Under the pieces are notes generated by a model that was not told the DNA's origin, did not search any database, and saw only the letters and a list, made by a program, of their open reading frames with translations. Both the position numbers and the translations under genes were made by a program. Positions 17,570-25,815 of a DNA stretch of 50,261 nt are shown one piece after another. How positions within the stretch are numbered: position 1 is the stretch's first letter; the number at the start of each line of letters is the position of its first letter. This DNA is from Methylobacterium gnaphalii (GTDB taxonomy: Bacteria > Pseudomonadota > Alphaproteobacteria > Rhizobiales > Beijerinckiaceae), in contig NZ_BJZV01000027.1 in the NCBI RefSeq assembly GCF_007992215.1, forward strand, positions 1-50,261, given 5' to 3'.

Positions 17570-20500
17570 ACGTGCCTGGCCATACGGAAGCCGATTTCGA
17601 GCACGCGATCGAGCACGGCCTGATCACGCGCGACCGGTACCAGAAGCGCGCGCCGGCAGACTTCGACGTGTCTTCCGCGCTGTTCTCCGAGGACGTGATT
17701 GCCTTCATCCGCGACAGCCAGCCCGCGCGCTGGGGCCAGCTCGAGGCGATGCTGAAGGATCGCACATCCGCCATGGTGCTCGACAGCCTGGCTAAAGAGC
17801 TGGCGAGCAAGGGAGCGCTCGGCGTGCTGCGGCATGGCTTCAAGTGCTATGGCAAGGAGCTCCGGCTCGCCTGGTTCCAGCCGAACTCGGGCATGAACCC
17901 GGAGAGCGCGGCGCGCTATGCCACGAACCGGCTGACGATCACGCGGCAGGTTGCCTTCCCTTCGCAGGTGCTAAAGCGCCCGGACGGAAGTCCGCGCACC
18001 TGCATCGTCGATGTGGTGCTGAGCCTCAACGGGCTGCCGGTCGTCACTGTGGAGCTCAAGAACCCGCTTACAGGCCAGCGTGCCGCGGATGCCTGCAAGC
18101 AGTATCAGATCGACCGCGACGGCCGCGACCTGCTGTTTCGCTTCAAGGAGCGAGCACTGGTGCATTTCGCGGTCGATCCCGATGAAGCTTGGATGACGAC
18201 CGAGCTGAAGGGTGCGGAGACGCTGTTTCTGCCGTTCAACCGCGGTCACGGCTTCGGGGCCGGAAACCCGCCGGTCGCGGGGAACTGGAAAACGCATTAC
18301 CTCTGGGATGAGGTCCTACGCGCCGACAGCCTGCTCGATATCCTGCAGCGCTTCATGCACCTCGACGTGAGTGAGCGGACGATCGACACGCCGACGGGCA
18401 AGCGCACTGTGCGGCGCGAGGCAATGATCTTCCCGCGCTACCATCAGCTCGATGCGGTGCGAAAGCTCGTCGGCCACGCACGCGCGCACGGGCCTGGGCG
18501 CAACTACCTCGTCCAGCACTCGGCGGGGTCGGGCAAGTCGAACAGCATCGCGTGGTTGGCTCACCGGTTGGCGAGCCTGCACGACGGGAACGATGCCAAA
18601 GTGTTCGATTCGGTGATCGTCATCACCGACCGCCGCGTGCTCGACCAGCAGTTGCAGAACACGATCTACCAGTTCGAGCACAAGACAGGCGTGGTCGAGA
18701 AGATCGACGAGAACACGCAGCAGCTCGCCAAGGCGCTGGCCGGCGGCACGCCGATCATCATCACGACGCTCCAGAAGTTTCCGTTCATCAGCCAGGCGAT
18801 CCGTACGCTGGAGAAGAAGGGCGAGGGGCTTGCGCTCGACACCGCGGGCAAGCGCTTCGCCGTGATCGTTGATGAGGCCCACAGCTCGCAATCCGGCGAG
18901 ACGGTCGCGGCGCTCAAGGGCATCCTGAACAAGGACGGCATTGCCGACGCGATCGCCGCGCAGCTCGGCGAAGAAGAGGACGATGCCCTCTCGGAGGAGG
19001 CGCGTGCCGCGATCCTGAAAGAGGTGATGAGTCGGGCACGGCAGCCGAACCTCAGCTTCTTCGCCTTCACCGCCACGCCCAAGTTCAAAACCAAGGCGGT
19101 ATTCGACGAGCCTGGGCCGAGCGGCGCAGCACCCTTCCACGAGTACACGATGCGGCAGGCGATCGAGGAAGGCTTCATCCTCGACGTGTTGCAGAACTAC
19201 ACGACCTACAAACGCTTCTTCGGCCTGGTGAAGCAGGCCGAAGGCGACCGCGAAGTTCCCAAGAAGGCGGCCGCGAAAGCGTTAGGGCAGTTCCTGGAGC
19301 TTCACCCCGTAAACGTGGAGCAGGTCGTCCAGGTAGTCATCGAACACTTCCGCCTGAAGGTGATGCACGAGCTGGGCGGGCGAGCGAAGGCAATGGTGGT
19401 GACCGCCTCCCGTCTGTCGGCAGTCAAGTACAAGCAGGCCTTCGATCGCTATATCAAGGACAAAGGTTATAGCGGCATTCGCGCTCTCGTCGCCTTTTCC
19501 GGCACCGTGGAGGACCCGGACATTCCAGGATCATCCTTCACCGAAGTGAGCATGAACAACGGCCTGCCCGAACGCGAGCTGCCCGAACGCTTCGCGGGCG
19601 AGGAGTACCGCATCCTGATCGTGGCCGAGAAGTATCAGACCGGCTTCGATCAACCGCTCCTGCAGACCATGTACGTGGTCAAGAAGCTGGCTGGCGTGCA
19701 AGCCGTGCAGACGCTCTCGCGCTTGAACCGTACCGCTGTGGGCAAGACCCGCACCTTCGTCCTCGACTTCCGCAATGAGGAGGAGGATATCTTCAAGGCG
19801 TTCAAGCCTTACTACGAGACGACGCCCGTCGGGGAGAACGCCGATCCGCAGAAGCTCAATGAGTTGCACCACAAGCTGCTGCAGGCAGCCATTTTCACGC
19901 CTCAGGACGTGACGGACTTCGCGGCGGTCTGGTTCAAAGCGATCCGCGACCCGAGCGGCCAAGACCACAAGCAGATGAACGCGGTTCTCGACCGCTGCGT
20001 CGCACGCTTCAAGGAGCGCGACGAGGAAGCGCAGGAAGCGTTCCGCGGCGTACTGACCGCCTACCGCAATCTATACGGCTTTCTGTCGCAAATCCTGCCT
20101 TACTTCGACGAGGAGCTGGAACGGCTCTACGCATTCGTGCGGAACTTGGGTCCGAAGCTGCCGCCGCCCGGGGGCGGGGTCCGTTTCACGCTCGACGATG
20201 AGGTCGCCCTGAAATTCTTTCGACTGCAGCAGGTAAGTGAGGGGGCGATCGACCTCCAAACCGGTGAGATTGACCCGCTTAAGGGGCCAACCGACGTTGG
20301 CACTAGCCGCCAAATGGACACCGAAGTGGCCTTGTCCACCTTGGTCGGGCAACTCAATGAGAGGTTCGGTACTGACTTCACGGAAGCGGACCAGCTGTTC
20401 TTCGATCAGGTCCGTGCCACAGCTGAGAACAACGAGCAGGTGATCGAGGCCGCCAAAGCCAATAATGAGGCGAATTTTGCAGCGTACTTCAGCCGCGTAT

Positions 20501-20646
20501 TGGACGATCTATTCATTCAGAGGATGGAGGGCAATGACGAGATTTTTAGCCGAGTGATGAGCGACAAGCAGTTTCGGTCGGCTGCTCAGGAACACCTGGC
20601 GCGGGAGGTCTTCGAGCGAATAAGAGGCTACGGGCATCGAGAATAA
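17566..20646 (+). CDS. hsdR: Type I restriction endonuclease/translocase subunit HsdR
   Basis: The 1026-aa protein has an N-terminal nuclease domain with the E-x-K of VVTVELKN (about residue 162-164). The SF2 translocase follows, with Walker A AGSGKS (about 320-325), DEAH in VIVDEAHSSQSG (about 435), TATP (about 502) and the C-terminal RecA-like motifs KYQTGFDQP and QTLSRLNR. A long helical C-terminal domain binds the methyltransferase. It cuts unmethylated DNA after translocation. The start is TTG at 17566 overlapping the previous stop, with a GTG at 17572 as the alternative. Length is as expected for the family. Confidence 0.93.
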   Translation: MNVPGHTEADFEHAIEHGLITRDRYQKRAPADFDVSSALFSEDVIAFIRDSQPARWGQLEAMLKDRTSAMVLDSLAKELASKGALGVLRHGFKCYGKELRLAWFQPNSGMNPESAARYATNRLTITRQVAFPSQVLKRPDGSPRTCIVDVVLSLNGLPVVTVELKNPLTGQRAADACKQYQIDRDGRDLLFRFKERALVHFAVDPDEAWMTTELKGAETLFLPFNRGHGFGAGNPPVAGNWKTHYLWDEVLRADSLLDILQRFMHLDVSERTIDTPTGKRTVRREAMIFPRYHQLDAVRKLVGHARAHGPGRNYLVQHSAGSGKSNSIAWLAHRLASLHDGNDAKVFDSVIVITDRRVLDQQLQNTIYQFEHKTGVVEKIDENTQQLAKALAGGTPIIITTLQKFPFISQAIRTLEKKGEGLALDTAGKRFAVIVDEAHSSQSGETVAALKGILNKDGIADAIAAQLGEEEDDALSEEARAAILKEVMSRARQPNLSFFAFTATPKFKTKAVFDEPGPSGAAPFHEYTMRQAIEEGFILDVLQNYTTYKRFFGLVKQAEGDREVPKKAAAKALGQFLELHPVNVEQVVQVVIEHFRLKVMHELGGRAKAMVVTASRLSAVKYKQAFDRYIKDKGYSGIRALVAFSGTVEDPDIPGSSFTEVSMNNGLPERELPERFAGEEYRILIVAEKYQTGFDQPLLQTMYVVKKLAGVQAVQTLSRLNRTAVGKTRTFVLDFRNEEEDIFKAFKPYYETTPVGENADPQKLNELHHKLLQAAIFTPQDVTDFAAVWFKAIRDPSGQDHKQMNAVLDRCVARFKERDEEAQEAFRGVLTAYRNLYGFLSQILPYFDEELERLYAFVRNLGPKLPPPGGGVRFTLDDEVALKFFRLQQVSEGAIDLQTGEIDPLKGPTDVGTSRQMDTEVALSTLVGQLNERFGTDFTEADQLFFDQVRATAENNEQVIEAAKANNEANFAAYFSRVLDDLFIQRMEGNDEIFSRVMSDKQFRSAAQEHLAREVFERIRGYGHRE

Positions 20647-20850
20647 CGACGGTCTGCTGCAGATCGCATTTTGCCAATGCCCGTCCCAGGCGATCCATAA
20701 TCGGCGGCGTCAGCCACCTTGTCGTGCTCGCGTCCGCTTCAGGACAGCCACCCGGCTTCTGCTTATGGCGCACCTGAGACTTTCATCAGATCTGAGGTGA
20801 CGTCCGCTTCCGGAATGAGCGCGAAGCGGCCGGAACCTCGACAGAGCAAA

Positions 20851-21125
20851 AGTCCGCTTTCCGGCACTGCACCGCGCGCTGTGAATAACAAAATTGGGTC
20901 GACATCTGCCGCTCCATCTAAGTCTGCTTCGGAGTAATGAGGCCGAAAGCTGTCAGTCAGATGTCGGCCAGTTTGCGATCAATCAAACTGGTTGTTCGCT
21001 CGTCGAAAAATAGTTCAACTTCGACCGGTCCACCGGACTTTGAGCAAAAGGCACAATGGCAAAATTGTGGTATTCTGGTGACATTCTAGAGCCAGATCCG
21101 GGCACCCAGGCAATAGTGTATGCCG
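20851..21125. repeat. Dispersed degenerate repeat, copy A (partner at 49729-50003)
   Basis: The whole stretch aligns with 49729-50003, with roughly two thirds of positions matching by eye. Shared blocks include GTCCGCTTTC, TAATGAGGCCGA, TGTTCGCT, GTGACATT and GGGCACCC. The partner copy overlaps the 3' end of an integrase gene, so this copy may include a decayed integrase tail. Confidence 0.6.
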
Positions 21126-21149
21126 GTCTTTTCCCAGGTCCATTTACTT

Positions 21150-21190
21150 CGACCCTGCACTAATTTTGAACCCAGATCACCGCGATTGGG
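21150..21190. repeat. Short dispersed repeat, copy 2
   Basis: Matches 4-43 at most positions (CGACCCTGCACTAA, then TTTGAAC, then CACCGC). No transposase lies nearby. Confidence 0.5.
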
Positions 21191-21472
21191 ACGATCAACA
21201 CGAAGGTGGTTTCACTTTCCGTATTCTAGGCTGATCTGCTTTATTTCACTTTAGGGGACTCATCCCAGGTTGCACGAAGCCGCTCGTATGCGTTCACATC
21301 CTCGACATAAGCCTCCATCGCCCTGGACAAGCGCAGTGCATCAATCTTTAACCCAGGAAAAAGAGGGAAAAGGCAGCTGGAAATGCAACTGCGATTTGCT
21401 GCCTCACTCGCGCAGACATCCTTGCTGTCGAAGGCATGTCAACTGCGGCCGTTACTAGGAACATGAGCGTCA

Positions 21473-24178
21473 ATGGCCGATGATGGGTCGAATCAGATCG
21501 GAACGGCACCTGCAGGCAGTGAAACATCAACGCAAGCCGCCAGTGCGTCATCATCTGGTGTCGCCTTTACTGAAGCAGCGTTGCGCGCTCGATATGGCAC
21601 GCCCATTTGCGGCGACAAGCCGAGCGGAAAGGCGGTTGGGTTTCAACTCCCGGATGGACGCCAGATCGGGCTTCAGCGGGACGTCGGTACGATCACCATT
21701 TGGATTGAAGCCGACGGGCTCCAGAGCCCCCTGCCCATCGGCGATATGACCACATACACGGCGGACCAAGGTCGCCATTCGAACTTGCCACCCCGCTTGA
21801 AACACGATCCAGGCGCGTCGTTAAGGGCGCAAGGGTTTCCGCGCGCGGTAGCGAGCGTAAAACTCGCCGAAGCCGCCGCCGTTGCTCAATTGCTCGACTG
21901 GTACGATGCGCATCGCCCTGTACTAAATCGAGCGGTGTTGGAGCGGTTAAAGCAGGTCTTCCTAGCGGCATTCCCAGACTTCCTGCCGAGCGCCTTCCAG
22001 GCCGAAGGCGGGAAATTTCATGCCGACGAGGATACCGACAAGCGCGCGTTGATTGCCCGAGTCTCGGCACTGGTCGACGGCGCAACAGGTGACGACGCGG
22101 CCCTCGGTAGCGCGATTCTTGAGGTGCTGCTCGGTCGCGACCATAACTTGCTGGGCAATTTTCGCACGAATGAGTTGCTGCGCGCCGTGCGAGAAAGTCA
22201 TCCCGGGGTCCTGGAGGCGGCAACTGGGCGTCTGGCGCGCGATACTGCTGGACCGGACGAGGCCGCGGCCCACTTTGTCGAGACCGTCTGGCCAGCCCTT
22301 TCCGCGGGGCGGGAGGCGAACATGCCCTACGCCGAAAGCCGCGTACTCCCGACCCTCGTTCTCGCTCTCGTGCGGCCGGACGAGGCTATCCTTGTACGCT
22401 ACCAGCCGTTTTATAACGCTGGCATGATGCTGCTCGGCCGTTCCCTCTTCGCGAATGGCCCGCTGACCCGCACCGAGTACGCCACCGTGCTCGAACTCAG
22501 CCGCGCGATCTTCGCCATCATGCGCGATGCCTGGGATTGGCGCCCGCGCGACCTCTTCGACGTCCAAAGCTTCATCTGGGTCACATGTCGCGACCGCGCG
22601 GCCGCGCTCTCATCAGCTTCGATCCCGGAGTCTGCAGTGTCCGCACTTACACCAGAGCCCACGAACCTGATTCTGTACGGCCCACCGGGAACAGGGAAGA
22701 CCTTCAGAACGGCCGCCGAAGCTGTGAGGCTGTGCGGTTACGACGACTTCGATTTCGACGATCGGTCTGCCGTTATGGCGAAGTATCGCGAACTCTGCGG
22801 ACTTAAGCAGATCGCCTTCGTGACCTTCCATCAATCTTATTCGTACGAGGAGTTCATTGAGGGCCTGCGTCCGAAGCCTATTCACTCGGAAACGGGTGAA
22901 GCGGGTGCAGGATTTACCCTGGAGCCAGAACCCGGTGCATTCGTCCGGCTGGCACGTAGCGCGTTGACCGGCGGCGGCCAAAGTGACGCCAACTACGATC
23001 TAGCGAACAAAAAATTCTTTAAGATGTCGATCGGGCGAGCCAATAACTCGACCGACGAGCATATTTTCGAGGACGCGATCGAAACCAATTCCGTACTGCT
23101 CGGCTGGGGCGACCAAGTCGATTGGTCGGACGAGGCTTTCGCCAGTCGGGAGGCGATGATTGAGGCTTGGCGGCCACATCACCCTGATCACGAAGAGGCG
23201 CACGCCAATGTCGGCTATGTTCGCTTCCCATACATCCTACGCAACGAGGTCCGCACCGGCGACATCATCATTGTGTCGAGGGGCAACAGCCTCTTCCGCG
23301 CAATCGGCGAAGTCGTCGGACCCTACCGGTATGTGCCCCGCGAGGCGGACGGTTATGTCAACCAGCGACCGGTGCGATGGCTCTGGGTGAACCGGGAAGG
23401 CGCCCCGGTCAGTGACATCTTCGACCGTGCCTTTGCTATGGCGGCGATCTACGAGCTCGCCGCGAGCAGCATCAACAGGCCCGTTCTCGAACGCTATATC
23501 CTGTCGAACCGCGAGAGCGCAGACGCTCATCCGCCCGTTCCCTTCGTACTCATCATCGACGAGATTAACCGTGCCAACATCTCGAAGGTGTTCGGCGAAC
23601 TGATCACGCTTATCGAGCCAGACAAGCGCTTCGGTGGGCTAAATGCGCTCGAGGTGCAGCTTCCTTACTCGCGCAGCTCATTCGTAGTGCCAGCCAATCT
23701 GCACATCATCGGAACAATGAACACCGCCGATCGCTCGATCGCGCTGCTCGATACGGCGCTGCGTCGTCGTTTCACGTTTCGCGAGCTGATGCCCGATCCG
23801 AGCCGTCTTCCGGAATTCGTAGACGGCGTCCCGCTCCGCAACATGCTGCGCGTCCTCAACGAGCGCATCGAGTACCTTTTCGATCGCGACCATCAGATCG
23901 GGCACGCGTACTTCATCGGCCGCGACACGCGCGCTGAGATCGACGTCGTGATGAGGACCAAGGTGATCCCTCTGCTGGTCGAGTACTTCTTCGAGGACTG
24001 GACCCGGGTGGCGATCGTCCTGGGGGATGCTGACGCAAAGTCCGGAGAGGGTCGGTTCCTCGTGCGCACGGAACTCAAACCGCCGCCCGGGATGACCTCC
24101 GACGATCACGCGCTGCCGCGCGTCCGGTGGGCACTCCGCGACCCGTTCCTGCCCGACGCCTATGCAAGCTTCGCATGA
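21473..24178 (+). CDS. mcrB: McrB-like AAA+ GTPase of a type IV restriction system, with inserted PUA/EVE-like domain
   Basis: A 901-aa protein. The first 390 residues form a helical N-terminal region not recognised as the E. coli McrB reader. The AAA+ module has Walker A YGPPGTGKT (about residues 401-409), Walker B LIIDEINRANISK (about 693-705), the McrB signature MNTADRS (about 748-754) and a following arginine-rich LRRRF. Between Walker A and B lies an insertion of about 130 residues (about 512-640) starting KFFKMSIGRANN, with ILLGWGD-like and GDIIIVSRGN/AIGEVVGPYRY elements. It resembles the PUA/EVE-type domains that read modified bases. McrB assembles as hexamers and drives McrC cleavage of modified DNA. 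Its stop overlaps the mcrC start (ATGA). Confidence 0.88.
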   Translation: MADDGSNQIGTAPAGSETSTQAASASSSGVAFTEAALRARYGTPICGDKPSGKAVGFQLPDGRQIGLQRDVGTITIWIEADGLQSPLPIGDMTTYTADQGRHSNLPPRLKHDPGASLRAQGFPRAVASVKLAEAAAVAQLLDWYDAHRPVLNRAVLERLKQVFLAAFPDFLPSAFQAEGGKFHADEDTDKRALIARVSALVDGATGDDAALGSAILEVLLGRDHNLLGNFRTNELLRAVRESHPGVLEAATGRLARDTAGPDEAAAHFVETVWPALSAGREANMPYAESRVLPTLVLALVRPDEAILVRYQPFYNAGMMLLGRSLFANGPLTRTEYATVLELSRAIFAIMRDAWDWRPRDLFDVQSFIWVTCRDRAAALSSASIPESAVSALTPEPTNLILYGPPGTGKTFRTAAEAVRLCGYDDFDFDDRSAVMAKYRELCGLKQIAFVTFHQSYSYEEFIEGLRPKPIHSETGEAGAGFTLEPEPGAFVRLARSALTGGGQSDANYDLANKKFFKMSIGRANNSTDEHIFEDAIETNSVLLGWGDQVDWSDEAFASREAMIEAWRPHHPDHEEAHANVGYVRFPYILRNEVRTGDIIIVSRGNSLFRAIGEVVGPYRYVPREADGYVNQRPVRWLWVNREGAPVSDIFDRAFAMAAIYELAASSINRPVLERYILSNRESADAHPPVPFVLIIDEINRANISKVFGELITLIEPDKRFGGLNALEVQLPYSRSSFVVPANLHIIGTMNTADRSIALLDTALRRRFTFRELMPDPSRLPEFVDGVPLRNMLRVLNERIEYLFDRDHQIGHAYFIGRDTRAEIDVVMRTKVIPLLVEYFFEDWTRVAIVLGDADAKSGEGRFLVRTELKPPPGMTSDDHALPRVRWALRDPFLPDAYASFA

Positions 24179-25509
24179 TCGAGCGCACGATGCTGGAGTG
24201 GAGTCGCCTACCTTACGGCGAGGACCTCTCCCAACGCGATACCATCCCCATGGCTATGGCCGACCGGCTCGCGGCAGTGGCACGGCGTACCGCACTCGGC
24301 GGGGAGGATGGCGGCCGCATCCTGCAGCACGGACGCGACGCGATTCGAGCTGGCCAGATCGTCGGCGTCCTCGCGGCCGAGGGCTGCGCTCTGGAAATTC
24401 TGCCGAAGATCGATCTGATTGGCTTCGGAGCGGGTCACGCAGATAGGCCGGCGGCGCTCAGGCGCGAGCTGATCCACATGCTCGCGGTCGCCCTCGATCT
24501 CGATATCGCCATCGGGTCCATAACGGCGCTCGGCACGCAGCACGAGACGCTCCTCGAGGTGCTGATTCGCCTCTTCTGTACCAAGCTTTTCGAAGCGGTT
24601 CGCCGGGGCTTGCCGCGTCGGTACATTTCCCAGGCAGACGATCTGCGAGCTTTGCGCGGTCGCCTTGACGTTGTGCGGCAGTTCTCGGCGCTTGCTGCGT
24701 CACCGCAGCGTCTGGCCTGCCGCTATGACGAGCTTTCGCCCGACAACGCCCTCAACCAAATCTTGAAGGCGGTGGTGTCACGCCTCGCGTCTGTGGCGCG
24801 TGCGTCTGACAATGTGCGCAGCCTGCGCGAGCTTGCATTCGCGTTCGCCGATATCACCGACATCCCGGTTTCGGCCTTGTGCTGGGACGATGCGGTCATC
24901 GATCGGACCAACGCGCGCTGGGGCGAGCTGAAACGGTTGGCGCGTCTGCTCCTCGGCAACCAGTTCCAAACGACCTCGCGCGGCCACGCGCCGGGCTTTG
25001 CGCTCCTCTTCGAGATGAACGTGCTGTTCGAGGAATATGTGGGACGCCTTCTGGCGCGCGCACTCGCCAAAGAAGGGTTCGCAGTTCGTCTGCAGGGAGG
25101 CGGCCGTTACTGCCTAATCGAGCTCGACGAAATCGGAACAAGTGGCTCCAAACGCTTCCTCACTCGGCCCGATATCATCGTCAGCCAGCGAGATGCACCT
25201 AAGTTGATCATCGACACGAAGTGGAAGCGCCTCGCGTCGCAGATCGATGACCCCAAGCGGGGCGTCGCGCAAGGGGACGTCTATCAGCTGATGGCATACG
25301 GACGTCTATACGGCTGCCAGCAATTGATGCTGCTTTACCCGCATCACGCCGGCTTGATTCAACCCGAGGGCGTCATCGGCCGGCACCGCATCGAGGGTGG
25401 CGATGATCGGCTGACGATCGCGACCATACAGCTCGGGCAGAGGTCGACCATCGCAAACCGGCTCTCAACGCTGGCCGCGATGCGGTCCGTGGAAACCTCG
25501 CCAGGCTAG
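24175..25509 (+). CDS. mcrC: McrC-like nuclease subunit of a type IV restriction system
   Basis: The 444-aa protein from ATG at 24175, overlapping the mcrB stop, has the McrC layout: an N-terminal domain contacting McrB, a helical middle and a C-terminal PD-(D/E)XK nuclease. The nuclease residues are the Asp of TRPDIIV and the D-x-K of LIIDTKWK. A frame extending to 24127 exists, but the ATGA overlap is the natural start. With McrB it should cut DNA bearing modified bases. Confidence 0.92.
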   Translation: MIERTMLEWSRLPYGEDLSQRDTIPMAMADRLAAVARRTALGGEDGGRILQHGRDAIRAGQIVGVLAAEGCALEILPKIDLIGFGAGHADRPAALRRELIHMLAVALDLDIAIGSITALGTQHETLLEVLIRLFCTKLFEAVRRGLPRRYISQADDLRALRGRLDVVRQFSALAASPQRLACRYDELSPDNALNQILKAVVSRLASVARASDNVRSLRELAFAFADITDIPVSALCWDDAVIDRTNARWGELKRLARLLLGNQFQTTSRGHAPGFALLFEMNVLFEEYVGRLLARALAKEGFAVRLQGGGRYCLIELDEIGTSGSKRFLTRPDIIVSQRDAPKLIIDTKWKRLASQIDDPKRGVAQGDVYQLMAYGRLYGCQQLMLLYPHHAGLIQPEGVIGRHRIEGGDDRLTIATIQLGQRSTIANRLSTLAAMRSVETSPG

Positions 25510-25815
25510 GCTAATCCTCGGTTCGCAGGCCTGTCGGTCGCAACGCGAGGGGAGGGGCTGCAAACCCAATTTCTCTTGCTCGAGCGGCAAACGCCGGCTC
25601 GGAAACCACGATCGAGGGGCGTCTGTGGCGATGCTGGCGGCGGATGCGACCGCAATACCCAGCACGGGAAACGCGGCCATCGCCCTTTTTCATCCCGATC
25701 GATTGGTTGCAGTCGGCAGCCGGTCAACTGTTGCGACGCTAACCGATCAACCTATGGTAGGTGCCCTTAACGCTATCCGGCGTCCACAACGGCCGGAAGG
25801 AAAGGGAAGTCGGAC
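25510..25815. other. 306-bp intergenic region
   Basis: Separates mcrC from the next plus-strand gene. Short frames on both strands lack recognisable features. A GGAAGGAAAGGG stretch at 25795-25806, about 10 bp before the ATG at 25816, supplies a Shine-Dalgarno sequence for the downstream gene. Confidence 0.4.

Larger units (their letters stand above)
20647..21472. other. 826-bp region of decayed repeats, no intact gene
   Basis: Three GTCCGCTT motifs lie at 20735-20865, a 275-bp degenerate repeat at 20851-21125 and a short dispersed repeat at 21150-21190. On the minus strand a coding-like tail (SRAMEAYVEDVNAYERLR, stop TAA at 21241-21243) suggests the end of another decayed gene. The promoter of the mcrBC pair must lie near the right end. 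Confidence 0.5.
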
